A program made the translations under genes and the position numbers. Shown here piece by piece: positions 34,550-43,859 of a DNA stretch of 64,000 nucleotides (the first letter of the stretch is position 1; every line of letters begins with the position of its first letter). The DNA is from RUG11247 sp045649485. GTDB lineage: Bacteria > Bacillota > Clostridia > Christensenellales > Aristaeellaceae. The notes under the pieces were generated by a model that searched no databases, was not told where the DNA came from, and saw only the letters and a list, made by a program, of their open reading frames with translations. The stretch is from positions 1 through 64,000 of the forward strand of contig JAZRPZ010000001.1 in the NCBI GenBank assembly GCA_045649485.1, in the 5' to 3' direction.

Positions 34550-35491
34550 TCAGCGCGCACCCTCCTTCTTGGCAAACTTGATGCGCGGGTCGACCACGCC
34601 CATCAGCAAATCGCCCATCAGCAGACCTACGACGCCGATGATACAATAGATCATAACGATGGCCTGGACCATTGCATTATCCTGACGGTTGATAACGTCT
34701 ACCAGCAGACCGCCCATTCCCGGTACAGAATACAGAGACTCGATATAAATGGAGCCGCCGATAGTGTACAGCAGAGAAGTGGGAATGTACTGGATCATGG
34801 GAACAAAAGCGTTTCTGAATACGTGGCGCATGGTTATCTTACGGGTAGATACGCCCTTCGCCTTTGCCAGCTTTACATAGTCCTTGTTCATTTCATCCAG
34901 CATATAGCGCCTGAGCCACATGGCATAGTAGGCGGTATTGCCAAGGGACATGGAGAACACCGGCAGTATCCAGGTAGCAGGATTTCCGCGGTCAAACAGC
35001 ATAGGGATGTTGAACGCGTCGGTTGCATACATCTGGATAAAGATATAGTATACCGCTGAAGGAACAGCGTTTATAAGCACGATGAACAGGGTGCCGAACT
35101 TATCCCACAGACGACCCTTGGAACGAGCCATTGCGGCGCCCAGCGGGATACCCAGCAGCATAGCCACAGCCATGGACATAACGCCGATAGCCATGGAGAT
35201 GGGTGCCTTCTCTGCAATGATATCAACGATATCGGCGCCTACACGATATCGTGCGGACTGACCGAGGTCGCCGTGCAGCAGATTGACGAAGAAGTTCTTA
35301 AGCTGGATATAAATGGGGTCGTTAAGACCCAGCTGCTCGAGTCGGGCATTGATGACCGCATCGCTCAGCTTATCAAAATTTTCAAAATAACCCTCGATCG
35401 GCATCTGCCTCAGCAGCACGAATACGATCGAAAGTACGATTATAAGAGTAATCGTTGCGCTGAAAAGTCTGCGCACAATGTAACGTAACAA
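34550..35491 (-). CDS. oppB: Oligopeptide ABC transporter permease OppB
   Basis: 313 aa from the TTG at 35491, or 330 aa from an ATG at 35542. The shorter form begins LLRYIVRRLFSATITLI, exactly where OppB relatives start (MLRYI-RRL), but its binding site (GGACGTG) is weak; the ATG at 35542 has none. Six membrane helices, the BPD_transp_1 domain and an EAA-like loop (YVKLAKAKGVSTRKITMRH) are present. It forms the membrane channel with OppC. Confidence 0.85.
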   Translation of the reverse strand: MLRYIVRRLFSATITLIIVLSIVFVLLRQMPIEGYFENFDKLSDAVINARLEQLGLNDPIYIQLKNFFVNLLHGDLGQSARYRVGADIVDIIAEKAPISMAIGVMSMAVAMLLGIPLGAAMARSKGRLWDKFGTLFIVLINAVPSAVYYIFIQMYATDAFNIPMLFDRGNPATWILPVFSMSLGNTAYYAMWLRRYMLDEMNKDYVKLAKAKGVSTRKITMRHVFRNAFVPMIQYIPTSLLYTIGGSIYIESLYSVPGMGGLLVDVINRQDNAMVQAIVMIYCIIGVVGLLMGDLLMGVVDPRIKFAKKEGAR

Positions 35492-35605
35492 GTGATCACG
35501 TCCAATCCGTGAATTTCTCAGGATGGAAAAGCGCCCGGGCATGCCCTTTTACAGGCAAACACGCCGGAGGAGCATCCCCTGGCAATATTCCTAAATGCGT
35601 CATAA

Positions 35606-35633
35606 CCCGCGCCCTCCTTGCGGAAGGCGCGGG
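35606..35633 (-). promoter_or_regulatory. Hairpin between oppA and oppB
   Basis: CCCGCGCC (35606-35613) pairs with GGCGCGGG (35626-35633), with no T-run on the minus strand. This position, after the binding-protein gene and before oppB, is where partial terminators or RNA-stabilising stems raise oppA levels over the rest of the operon. Confidence 0.55.
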
Positions 35634-35674
35634 ACAATATACAGTGTAACTTCAGCTAAAGGTATACAAGTATA

Positions 35675-37534
35675 TTACTTGGCTTCCCTTGCTGCCTCCC
35701 ATGCATCGAGTGCATCGAAGTACTCGTCAGTATTCATGGGCTCATCGAGCAGCACAGTGCCCTTATAGCGCTCATTGGAGATACCGAAGGGAGCATACTG
35801 ACCGGAGAAGGGATCCAGACGGGAAGCAGTGTAGCCGCCGTTGGTGTTGCCGAAGGGGATGATGTAAGCCTTGTTGATCATGTAAGCTTCGGCGGAAGCA
35901 AATGCTGCGTAACGTGCGGGGATATCGGTGGTGATAGCCTTTGCACCGTCTACCAGGCCGTAGTACTCAGCCATATCTTCCTGGTTTGCGCCCTTATCCA
36001 TGAAGTTATAGGAATTGTCATAGTAGAAGGGATCGGTGTAGGTCTCGGGATCGGCGTAGTCGGGGCCCCAGTTGCACAGCATGAATGCGTACTTACCGGA
36101 ACGGCGAACCTCGGTCAGGAAGCCGGAGGAGGGACCTGCTTCTACGATGATGTCGATGTAATCGGGTCCGAACAGGCCTTCCAGCTGCTGCTCGACAACA
36201 ACGCACATCTCATCCCAGCCGGTGGTGGCGGGGTTGTAGGGCATGAGGACCTTGATGGGGAATGTTACGCCTGCTTCGGTCAGCTCGGCGATAGCGGTAT
36301 CACGATACTGCAGAGCCAGCTCGGCATCGAAGGTGTCAACGCCCAGAGCGGTAACAGCAGCCAGATCGCCGGTGTTTACGAAATCAACAGCGTTGTCAGA
36401 AACGAAGTTGGGCAGGGTTACGGTGTTGGAGATGAGGAGCTCGGGGTTGTCGGGCTCGTAAACGTACATTGCCTTTACGCGGTCCAGACCATAGTAGAAG
36501 GACTTACGGAAAGCTTCGTTGTTTACTGCGATTGCCCATACATCGGGATTATATTCTGCGTCGAACTGGGGATCGAAGTTGAAGCAGAAGAAGTAGGAAT
36601 AGAAGCTGGTGTTGCGGGTGGGATGGATCAGGTCAGCGGTCTCGGGGTTGTTCAGCCACTCATCGGCGATGGTGTTGTCGATGGAAGCGGAATCGATCTC
36701 GCCACGACGGTACAGCTCGGGAGCCAGAGTAGCAGCTTCCTTATTGTAGGTCTGCTCGATAACGTCGATGTGAACATTCTCACGATCCCAGTAGGACTCG
36801 TTTGCGGTGTAAACACGCTTCTCCTGGGGAGCGAACTCGGACAGGATATAGGCGCCGCAGTACAGGATGGTGTCATTGCCGGTAGCTACGCCGAAGTTCT
36901 CGCCCTGAGCAGCCAGGAACTCGCCGTTAACGGGCATGAAGCAAACGTAGGTCAGAGAAGACAGGAAGTAGGGAGTGGGCTTGCACAGGGTGTACTCGAT
37001 GGTCTTGTCATCGATAGCCTTGATGCCAACGGTTTCCCACTCGGTTACGGGGTAGGGATCTGCGCCTTCCTCGGGAGTGGAGGTGCCCAGGTAGTATGCC
37101 TCGGCGCCTTCGATCAGACCGTACATGATGTTGGCGGTGGAGGAAGCATTCTGAGCGTTCAGAACATACTGAGCGGCGGAAACGAAGTCATGGGCGGTAA
37201 CATCAGCAACATAAGCGCCGGTGTGGTCGACCCAGGTGATATCGTCGCGCAGATAGAAGGTGTAGACCAGACCGTCATCGGAGATGTCCCAGTCATAGGC
37301 CAGAGAGGGCTGGATCTCGCCGTAGGTATCGTACTCGACCAGAGTATCGATAACGTTTGCAGCAAGAGCAAACTCATTGGTGGTTGCGGTATACAGGTAG
37401 TTCAGAGTGGTGATCTCACCGGTATACAGGGTGCGGAAAACGCTATTGTCCTCGCCCTCTGCGAAGCAGAAGCCGGACAGGCAGCAGGTAACCATAAGAG
37501 CTACCAGCATGATGGAGGCTATGAATTTCTTCAT
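35675..37534 (-). CDS. oppA: Oligopeptide ABC transporter substrate-binding protein OppA
   Basis: 619 aa, SBP family 5. An N-terminal signal peptide (KKFIASIMLVALMVTCC, then LSGFCFA) precedes the solute-binding fold (about 40-610), with the family landmarks LAYDWDISDDGLVYTFYLRD in the first lobe. No canonical lipobox (L-A/S-G/A-C) is visible, unusual for a Gram-positive binding protein; one of the Cys residues 21-22 or 27 could still be used. GAGGAAGGA precedes the ATG. First gene of oppABCDF, with a hairpin behind it. Substrates are probably peptides. Confidence 0.92.
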   Translation of the reverse strand: MKKFIASIMLVALMVTCCLSGFCFAEGEDNSVFRTLYTGEITTLNYLYTATTNEFALAANVIDTLVEYDTYGEIQPSLAYDWDISDDGLVYTFYLRDDITWVDHTGAYVADVTAHDFVSAAQYVLNAQNASSTANIMYGLIEGAEAYYLGTSTPEEGADPYPVTEWETVGIKAIDDKTIEYTLCKPTPYFLSSLTYVCFMPVNGEFLAAQGENFGVATGNDTILYCGAYILSEFAPQEKRVYTANESYWDRENVHIDVIEQTYNKEAATLAPELYRRGEIDSASIDNTIADEWLNNPETADLIHPTRNTSFYSYFFCFNFDPQFDAEYNPDVWAIAVNNEAFRKSFYYGLDRVKAMYVYEPDNPELLISNTVTLPNFVSDNAVDFVNTGDLAAVTALGVDTFDAELALQYRDTAIAELTEAGVTFPIKVLMPYNPATTGWDEMCVVVEQQLEGLFGPDYIDIIVEAGPSSGFLTEVRRSGKYAFMLCNWGPDYADPETYTDPFYYDNSYNFMDKGANQEDMAEYYGLVDGAKAITTDIPARYAAFASAEAYMINKAYIIPFGNTNGGYTASRLDPFSGQYAPFGISNERYKGTVLLDEPMNTDEYFDALDAWEAAREAK

Positions 37535-37584
37535 AATTCCTTCCTCGCTTTCTTCCAAAAAATTAAGATGCTAATAGAATACTA

Positions 37585-37624
37585 TATTTTATGTAAATAC
37601 GCAAGTATTTTATGTAAAATATGC
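37585..37624. promoter_or_regulatory. Two 13-bp direct repeats with 21-bp period upstream of oppA
   Basis: TATTTTATGTAAA occurs at 37585-37597 and again at 37606-37618, two helical turns apart. The pair overlaps the likely oppA promoter read on the minus strand (TTGCGT-17-TATTCT), so a regulator could bind both sites on one face of the DNA. Confidence 0.55.
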
Positions 37625-37752
37625 GTATTTTGAACCTTACAGCCTTATTTTGTCCATTTTTGCAGAAATAGACTGTGCATAATTGCAAAAACTCTGCTTT
37701 TTGCAGTAAACTTTGAATCATTTCTGCCGTTATTGCGAATTTTTATGCAGTA

Positions 37753-37781
37753 TTGCCATAAATGGCGCTCCGTGGTAAAAT
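37753..37781 (+). promoter_or_regulatory. Promoter of TIM-barrel/PHP operon
   Basis: TTGCCA (37753-37758), 17 bp, TAAAAT (37776-37781). Confidence 0.6.
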
Positions 37782-37809
37782 GATATATATGAAAGGATGT
37801 GCGTTCATA

Positions 37810-38667
37810 ATGAAAATTGCAGTCAGTTCCTATAGTTTTTCTCAGGCCATGCGCGATGGTCGCATGAATATCCTTGATGTTATCCCCAAGGCAAAAGAGC
37901 TGGGCTACGACGGTGTTGAGATCGTCCGCGGCGATCAGTCCGACCGCGAAATGCGCGCTCTCGCCGCTGTGCTGAAGGTACAGTCCGAGGAAGCCGGCAT
38001 TCCCATCATCGCCTATATGGTAGGCGCCGACTTTATCAAGAACGGTCTTGATGCCGAAGTCAACCGCCTGAAGGGCGAAGCCGAGATCGCCGCTCTGATG
38101 GGCGCTCCCCGCATGCGCCACGATTCCTCTGCCGGCGTTGATGCTTACGGCAACAAGGTATCCTTTGAGGATGCTCTGCCCGTGATCGCCGAAGGTTACC
38201 GCAGGGTCACCGAGTTCGCCGCCGGTCTGGGCGTAAAGACCATGATCGAAAACCACGGCTACTTCATGCAGGATGCTCTGCGCGTGAAGAAGCTGATCGA
38301 GACCGTAAACCATCCCAACTTCGGCTGGCTTACCGACATGGGCAACTTCATGTGCGCCGACGAAGTATCCGTTGAATCCATGAAGATCGCCGCTCCCATG
38401 GCAGTACATGCACATGCCAAGGACTTCCACTACAAGGCAGCCGATGAATACGTACCCGCACAGGGCTGGTTCGGCACCCGCGGCGGCAACCATCTGCGCG
38501 GCGCCATCGTAGGTCACGGCGTTGTAAACGTATCCGCATGTCTGAAGCTTCTGAAGGAAGCGGGCTACGAAGACTGGCTGTCCGTTGAATTCGAAGGCAT
38601 CGAAGACTGCCTGATGGCTCTGAAGGCCGATATCGACAATCTGAGGGGCATGATAGCCGCTCTGTAA
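37810..38667 (+). CDS. Sugar phosphate isomerase/epimerase-like TIM-barrel protein
   Basis: 285 aa, AP_endonuc_2 / xylose-isomerase-like TIM barrel. Typical marks are the N-terminal MKIAVSSYSF strand, GYDGVEIVRGD, MIENHGYFMQ (metal Glu), LTDMGNF, VHAHAKDFHY (metal His) and the C-terminal LSVEFEGIEDC with another Glu. Such proteins isomerise or epimerise sugars, inositols or related acids; specificity is unknown. The start is the ATG before KIAVSS; an in-frame ATG at 37786 is possible. 32 bp before the PHP gene, probably one operon. Codon use indicates high expression. Confidence 0.85.
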   Translation: MKIAVSSYSFSQAMRDGRMNILDVIPKAKELGYDGVEIVRGDQSDREMRALAAVLKVQSEEAGIPIIAYMVGADFIKNGLDAEVNRLKGEAEIAALMGAPRMRHDSSAGVDAYGNKVSFEDALPVIAEGYRRVTEFAAGLGVKTMIENHGYFMQDALRVKKLIETVNHPNFGWLTDMGNFMCADEVSVESMKIAAPMAVHAHAKDFHYKAADEYVPAQGWFGTRGGNHLRGAIVGHGVVNVSACLKLLKEAGYEDWLSVEFEGIEDCLMALKADIDNLRGMIAAL

Positions 38668-38699
38668 TTCTACAATATATATAAGGAAGGTTATGCCAC

Positions 38700-39965
38700 A
38701 TGAAGACCCGTGAAGAGCTGCTCAATCTGCTCAATGCCGAAAATGCACTGGAGAACCTCAAGAAGCTTCTCAAGACCGAAGAGCTGCCCGAGGTAAGCCG
38801 CGATGTAAACAACCACATCCACACCACCTATTCCTTCTCTCCCTATTCCCCCACCGCAGCCGTTTGGTTCGCCCGCACTGCCGGTCTGTGCACCTGCGGT
38901 CTGATGGACCATGATTCCATCGCCGGCGCAAACGAGTTCCTGGCCGCTACCGAAGCCATCAACATGGGCTCCACCATCGGTCTGGAGTGCCGCGTTACCT
39001 TCAAGAACACTCCCTTCGGCGATCGTCGTCTGAACAACCCCGATCAGGACGGCGTTGTTTACATGGCTCTGCACGGCGTTCCCCATGACAAGTCTGCCGA
39101 AGTAAACGCTTTCTTCGCTCCCTACCGCGCACACCGCAACGAGCGCAACATCAAGATGGTCGCCGCCGTTAACGAGCTGATGGGCCAGTACGGCGTTACC
39201 ATCGATTTCGAGAAGGACGTTCTGCCCCTCTCCAACTACGCCACCGGCGGTTCCGTAACCGAGCGTCACCTGTCCTCCGCTCTGGCATACAAGATGCTGG
39301 AAGTTATCGGCAAGGGCGAAACTCTGGTAAAGTTCATCCGCGAGACCATGAATCTGTCCCTCTCCGACAAGATCGCCGGCTTCCTGTGCGATGACAACAA
39401 CCCCCACATGATGTACGATCTGCTGGGCTGGATCAAGTCCACTCTGATCGCAAAGTTCTACATCGATGCCACCGACGAGTGCCCCGATGTCCGCGATGTT
39501 ATCGCTCTGGCCGAGAAGGTCGGCGCCATCTCCGCTTACGCTTACCTGGGCGACGTTGGCGATTCCGTCACCGGCGACAAGCGCGCTCAGAAGTTCGAAG
39601 ATGATTTCATCGACGATCTGGTACCCTACCTGGCAGGCCTGGGCTATCGCGCCATCACCTACATGCCCTCCCGCAACACTCCCGCTCAGCTGAAGAAGAT
39701 CCGCGAGCTGTGCGAGAAGTACGGTCTGTTCCAGATCTCCGGCGAGGACATCAACTCTCCCCGTCAGTCCTTCGTTTGCGAAGCACAGCGTGCTCCCGAG
39801 TTCGCCAACCTGTACGAGGCAACCTGGGCTCTGATCGCTCACGAGTGGCGCGCCACCAAGAATCCTGCCGACGGTCTGTTCAGCAAGGAATCCATCGAGA
39901 AGTGGCCCAACCTCAACGAGCGCGTTAAGGCATTCGCTGAGTTCGGCAAGGAAATGTGGAAGTAA
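38700..39965 (+). CDS. PHP-domain metal-dependent phosphoesterase-like protein
   Basis: 421 aa. PHP motifs I and II are HIHTTYSFSPYSP (about 40-52) and GLMDHDSIAGANEF (about 65-80), supplying metal-binding His and Asp. GLECRVTF gives a Glu and DINSPRQSF near residue 353 a late Asp. The middle part is helical and not family-specific. PHP enzymes hydrolyse phosphoesters or act on histidinol phosphate and similar compounds. The pairing with a TIM-barrel isomerase suggests a short sugar or cyclitol pathway. Codon use is strongly biased. A dispersed element starts right after the stop. Confidence 0.8.
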   Translation: MKTREELLNLLNAENALENLKKLLKTEELPEVSRDVNNHIHTTYSFSPYSPTAAVWFARTAGLCTCGLMDHDSIAGANEFLAATEAINMGSTIGLECRVTFKNTPFGDRRLNNPDQDGVVYMALHGVPHDKSAEVNAFFAPYRAHRNERNIKMVAAVNELMGQYGVTIDFEKDVLPLSNYATGGSVTERHLSSALAYKMLEVIGKGETLVKFIRETMNLSLSDKIAGFLCDDNNPHMMYDLLGWIKSTLIAKFYIDATDECPDVRDVIALAEKVGAISAYAYLGDVGDSVTGDKRAQKFEDDFIDDLVPYLAGLGYRAITYMPSRNTPAQLKKIRELCEKYGLFQISGEDINSPRQSFVCEAQRAPEFANLYEATWALIAHEWRATKNPADGLFSKESIEKWPNLNERVKAFAEFGKEMWK

Positions 39966-40087
39966 GCAGGGGCCCCGCCCCTGCACCCCGCCAAGGGGGC
40001 ATTGTCCCCTTGGAACCCCATGCCGGTAATTTTATAAATTTATAGTTTGTACTGTTGACCGTCCGTGGGCCCAAACCCCGGACGGTC
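39966..40087 (+). repeat. Dispersed three-hairpin intergenic element, copy 5
   Basis: Hairpin 1 GCAGGGGC/GCCCCTGC (39966-39983), hairpin 2 CCAAGGGG/CCCCTTGG, GGAACCCCATGCCGG, an AT-rich spacer, hairpin 3 GACCGTCC/GGACGGTC (to 40087) with GTGGGCCCAAACCCC. It begins directly after the PHP stop codon. Confidence 0.85.
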
Positions 40088-40192
40088 AAGGTATATTGGC
40101 GGATCGTCTGAGGACAGGATGTTCTGTTCTTTAATATCAAAGATTTGCGCAAGCCAAGCAACCTCTATTCCATCACAAGATCGGAGCTCCTT

Positions 40193-40939
40193 ATGAACGC
40201 TGCGGAATTATTGAAGAACTTATCCCGGAGATATGAGGCCATCCTTGGTCCGAATTTCGTGGGAATGTATGTGCACGGGTCATATGCAATGGGGTGTTTC
40301 AATCCTTTGAAGAGCGATCTGGACTACATCATCGTATGCGATTCTGTGCCTGATATATCAGTCAAAATGGCGATAATGGATGCCACAGTCGCTTACGACC
40401 GTCTGGCGCCTGCAAAGGGTCTTGAGATGCATCTTATGCTGCGTAAGGACTGCTCATCAGTTTCCTATCCGCCGAAGTTCGAACTGCATTATTCTCCGGC
40501 GCACACGCTGGCCTATCTTTCCGATCCCGACGAATACATCGGACGTATGCACGGCGGGGATCCGGATCTTGGGGCTCATCTTACCGTGATGTATCACAGA
40601 GGGCTTTGCATTTCCGGGCCCGAGGTAGGCACGATTTTTGGAGAGGTTCCAAAACAGTATTACATCGACAGTATAATGGAAGATCTGGGCTGGTCGGATG
40701 GCGATTGTATGTACCATGTGCTCAACCGCTGCCGCACACTGGCCTATCTTGCCGACAGCAAAATACGTTCGAAGGCCGAAGGCGCGATGTGGGCGCTGGA
40801 GAATACCGGAACAGAGCGGCACGGTATAATAAGAAGTGCGCTCGAGTGCTATATCAGCGGCACCGTTATGTCAGATGTTGCCGGTGCCGAGGAATTCTGC
40901 CGGGCGGCGGACGCATGCATTCGTGAACAGATCAACTGA
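40193..40939 (+). CDS. Aminoglycoside nucleotidyltransferase-like protein (ANT(9)/ANT(3'')-type)
   Basis: 248 aa. The nucleotidyltransferase core GSYAMGCFNPLKSDLDYIIV (about 35-54) has the GS-x8-9-SDxD signature; a later RCRTLAYL and SKAEGAMWAL match the DUF4111 C-terminal region of AadA/Spc-type enzymes, which adenylate spectinomycin or streptomycin. Whether this chromosomal gene gives resistance is not known. GGAG lies 7 nt before the ATG. It lies 22 bp before the GH20 gene and may share its transcript. Confidence 0.75.
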   Translation: MNAAELLKNLSRRYEAILGPNFVGMYVHGSYAMGCFNPLKSDLDYIIVCDSVPDISVKMAIMDATVAYDRLAPAKGLEMHLMLRKDCSSVSYPPKFELHYSPAHTLAYLSDPDEYIGRMHGGDPDLGAHLTVMYHRGLCISGPEVGTIFGEVPKQYYIDSIMEDLGWSDGDCMYHVLNRCRTLAYLADSKIRSKAEGAMWALENTGTERHGIIRSALECYISGTVMSDVAGAEEFCRAADACIREQIN

Positions 40940-40961
40940 CGGACGAATCAAGGAGGATACT

Positions 40962-42368
40962 ATGCTGTTTCGACCCAAACACATCGTCCCCAAGGACGGT
41001 TTATACATCATAGACACAGAGGTTTCCGCAGCGGCTCACCGCAGCCTTGACAGCAGTGTAATAAGGGAATTCTGGCAGGGGTTTACGTTTACGTATTCCC
41101 GGCTTGATGTACGCGGCTGCGACGAATATGTATTTGTACTGGGCAATGCAGAAAAGCTGCCCCTTGACGGCTATGCATACAGCGTAAATATCACAGACAG
41201 CGGCGTATGCGTAAATGCGGCGGACAGATCCGGACTCATGCAGGGCTTCATGACCCTTCTCGACCGCATAAAGGCCGTGGACATCGGCGGCACCTCATGC
41301 GCGGTGCTGGACTGCTGCGAGATAAAGGATTCTCCTTCCACCAAAGACCGCATGGCCCATCTGTGCGTATTCCCTGAGACCGAGCTTTACGAGATACGCC
41401 GCCTTTTCAGGATGTGCGGCGCGCTGAAGTACACCCATGTTGTAATCGAATTCTGGGGTATGCTGAAATACGACTGCATGGCGGAGCTGGCATGGCCCGA
41501 CGCATACACAAAGGAGCAGATACGCCCGCTGATATGCGAAGCAAACGAGCTTGGGCTTGAGATAATTCCCATGTTCAACCATTGGGGACATGCTTCGGCA
41601 GGACGCGTAATGCACGGAAAACATGTCGTGCTCGACCAGAATCCCGCGCTGCAGACATACTTCAGCGAAGACGGCTGGTGCTGGGATATAAGCAAGCCGA
41701 AAGTACGCTCTCTGCTTAAGCAGGTACGTGCAGAGCTTATCGAGCTCTGTGGTCCGGGCAGCTATTTCCACATAGGCTGCGACGAAGCTTACAATTTCAG
41801 CTTTACTCAGGAAAACATGGATTTCTTCTGCGACTTCATGAACGAGGTAAGCGCAGACGTCACCTCCCGCGGCCGCAGGGCCATCGCATGGGGCGACATG
41901 TTCCTGTACAGATATCCCGAATATGAAGCGAAGAACATATACGCCTGCAATGCACCTTCTCCCGAAACAGAAAAATACCTGCTCTCCCGTCTCAGCCGCG
42001 ATATCATCATCGCCGACTGGCAGTACGAATCCCCCGTCGCCCCCGTCGAGACCGCAAAGGTATTCAAGAATGCCGGCTTTGACTGCCTCATCTGCCCGTG
42101 GGACAGGGGACTCAATGAAATGTACGCCTGCATGCAGACCGTAAGGGAAACGGGGCTCACAGGCTACATCCACACAACATGGCATACTCTTTCAAGCGGC
42201 ATGCCTTATGCGGCCATAGCTGCGGTCTGCGGCTACGACGGCAGAGACGACTATGAGCTGATGAGCGCCCGCGTACACACCGCCACGCTTTTGCGCAAAG
42301 TATTTTTCGTAAACGGCGATTACCGAAAAGCCGGCTGGGCCAAAAATCAAATAAGTGTGATCACCTGA
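40962..42368 (+). CDS. Glycoside hydrolase family 20 protein (beta-N-acetylhexosaminidase-like)
   Basis: 468 aa. An N-terminal GH20b-like alpha/beta domain (about 1-110) precedes the TIM barrel. FHIGCDEAYNF (about 268-278) contains the catalytic Asp-Glu pair, and IPMFNHWGHAS is the conserved strand before it. It would release N-acetylglucosamine or -galactosamine from oligosaccharides. No signal peptide, so intracellular. AGGAGG precedes the ATG. Compared with secreted family members it lacks extra carbohydrate-binding modules. Confidence 0.85.
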   Translation: MLFRPKHIVPKDGLYIIDTEVSAAAHRSLDSSVIREFWQGFTFTYSRLDVRGCDEYVFVLGNAEKLPLDGYAYSVNITDSGVCVNAADRSGLMQGFMTLLDRIKAVDIGGTSCAVLDCCEIKDSPSTKDRMAHLCVFPETELYEIRRLFRMCGALKYTHVVIEFWGMLKYDCMAELAWPDAYTKEQIRPLICEANELGLEIIPMFNHWGHASAGRVMHGKHVVLDQNPALQTYFSEDGWCWDISKPKVRSLLKQVRAELIELCGPGSYFHIGCDEAYNFSFTQENMDFFCDFMNEVSADVTSRGRRAIAWGDMFLYRYPEYEAKNIYACNAPSPETEKYLLSRLSRDIIIADWQYESPVAPVETAKVFKNAGFDCLICPWDRGLNEMYACMQTVRETGLTGYIHTTWHTLSSGMPYAAIAAVCGYDGRDDYELMSARVHTATLLRKVFFVNGDYRKAGWAKNQISVIT

Positions 42369-42406
42369 TAATGCGCGCGTTTCATGAAAGTTTAACTTCA
42401 TAAGGT

Positions 42407-42435
42407 TTGACAAAACACCCATACACTGGTATAAT
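42407..42435 (+). promoter_or_regulatory. Consensus promoter of rplJ-rplL
   Basis: TTGACA (42407-42412), 17 bp, TATAAT (42430-42435): perfect sigma-A consensus. Confidence 0.85.
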
Positions 42436-42459
42436 ATCTTTCGGCTGATAAAAACCGGC

Positions 42460-42600
42460 TGTGCCGTAGACAGCGAGTGCAATGCGTAATGACCTTCGGG
42501 TCGCTCGCCGAGGCGTATGGGATGATATTACACCACCCCTGCGTCTTGTGCGCAGGGGGTTTTTTAATTGCCGTCATTATCGGACGGGAATGTGAGGTGT
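42460..42600 (+). promoter_or_regulatory. Ribosomal protein L10 leader
   Basis: The conserved GCCGTAGACAGCGAGTGC, CTCGCCGAGGCGT and GGGATGATATT blocks of the Firmicutes L10 leader are present, followed by a terminator (CCCCTGCG/CGCAGGGG, 42535-42557, then TTTTTT). L10(L12)4 binding here feeds back on rplJ-rplL expression. Confidence 0.85.
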
Positions 42601-42607
42601 TTGTAAT

Positions 42608-43105
42608 ATGTCCAATATCGAAATCAAGAAGTCCGTTGTTGCTGACATCAAGGATAAGTTCGATCGTGCAAAGTGCGTTGTACTGGTTGACTACCGCGGT
42701 CTGACCGTGGCTGAGGATACCGCTCTGCGTAACGAGTTCCGTAAGGCCGGCTGTGAATACGCCGTTCTGAAGAACACCATGATCAACCTGGCTGTTAAGG
42801 ATTCCGCTTACGGTGCCGCTATGGCTCCCGAGCTGAATGGCCCCACCGCCGTTGCTTTCAGCTATGACGATCTCGTAGCACCCGCAAAGGTTGTTAAGAC
42901 CTTCATGGAGAAGTCCAAGAAGCTGAACATCAAGTGCGGTGTATGCGATGGCGCTTTCCTCGATCAGAAGGGTGTTGTGGCTCTGGCCGACCTGCCCTCC
43001 AAGGAAGTTCTTATCGCTCGAATCATGGGCAGCATGATGAGTGCTGTTTCCAAGTTCGTTTACGTTGTGGATGCAATCCGCAAGCAGAAGGCCGGCGAAG
43101 AGTAA
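42608..43105 (+). CDS. rplJ: 50S ribosomal protein L10
   Basis: 165 aa, typical length. KKSVVADIKDKFDRAK and VVLVDYRGLTVAEDT are the N-terminal rRNA-binding part; the C-terminal helix (about 140-165) binds L7/L12 dimers. GAGGTG precedes the ATG. First gene of the rplJ-rplL operon with its autoregulatory leader. The rplKA and rpoBC neighbours usual in other genomes are not here. Confidence 0.96.
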   Translation: MSNIEIKKSVVADIKDKFDRAKCVVLVDYRGLTVAEDTALRNEFRKAGCEYAVLKNTMINLAVKDSAYGAAMAPELNGPTAVAFSYDDLVAPAKVVKTFMEKSKKLNIKCGVCDGAFLDQKGVVALADLPSKEVLIARIMGSMMSAVSKFVYVVDAIRKQKAGEE

Positions 43106-43163
43106 TCGCTGCCTGATCAATCAATTACAATAATATTCACTTGAATTATTTGGAGGTTTAATC

Positions 43164-43532
43164 ATGAATCGCGCAGATATCATTTCCGCTATTGAGTCCA
43201 TGACTATCCTTGAGCTGGCTGACCTGGTCAAGGAAATGGAAGAGAAGTTCGGCGTTTCCGCCGCTGCCCCCGTTGCTGCTGCTGCTCCCGCTGCTGCCGC
43301 TGCTGCTGAAGAAGAGAAGACCGAGTTCGACGTTGTTCTGAAGGACGCCGGCAAGGAAAAGATCAAGGTTATCAAGGTTGTTCGTGAAGTAGTTGCCGGC
43401 CTGGGCCTGAAGGAAGCCAAGGAACTGGTTGACGGCTGCCCCAAGACCCTGAAGGAAGGCGTTTCCAAGGAAGCTGCCGAGGAAATCAAGAAGAAGTTCG
43501 AAGAGATCGGTGCTGTTATCGAGATCAAGTAA
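43164..43532 (+). CDS. rplL: 50S ribosomal protein L7/L12
   Basis: 122 aa. N-terminal dimerisation domain (1-35), Ala-rich hinge (about 36-52) and C-terminal domain with KIKVIKVVREVVAGLGLKEA, which recruits translation factors. GGAGGT lies 7 nt before the ATG. 58 bp after rplJ; a terminator follows. Confidence 0.96.
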   Translation: MNRADIISAIESMTILELADLVKEMEEKFGVSAAAPVAAAAPAAAAAAEEEKTEFDVVLKDAGKEKIKVIKVVREVVAGLGLKEAKELVDGCPKTLKEGVSKEAAEEIKKKFEEIGAVIEIK

Positions 43533-43556
43533 TTTCAGATTTTCTGATTTTCGAAA

Positions 43557-43585
43557 CCCCTGTGCGCAAGCACAGGGGTTTTCTT
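43557..43585 (+). terminator. Terminator of rplJL
   Basis: CCCCTGTGC (43557-43565) pairs with GCACAGGGG (43570-43578), followed by TTTTCTTTTT. Confidence 0.88.
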
Positions 43586-43859
43586 TTTCCCTTCACATTC
43601 CGTCATTTATGCAATAATCGCCACCTCCAACTTTCATTGCAACAAAAATGTCTTATTTCCTGCCTCGCAAAATCGTCTCTACAAATGAAGACACAGCCGC
43701 TCGCTCCTTCATTTTGTGGTATATCCCGTCAAAATATAGCGGTTTTTATGAAATTCTGCATAGTTCATCACCACCATTACCGTCATTTGGCATAAAATTG
43801 CCCATTTTCAGTATTTGAATTATTTTGCTATGTAAATTGCAAATTAACATAATTTTTCG
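43586..43859. other. AT-rich gap without recognisable gene
   Basis: About 270 bp of AT-rich sequence between the rplL terminator and the gdhA promoter. No frame with a ribosome binding site and no clear hairpin or repeat was seen. Confidence 0.5.
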
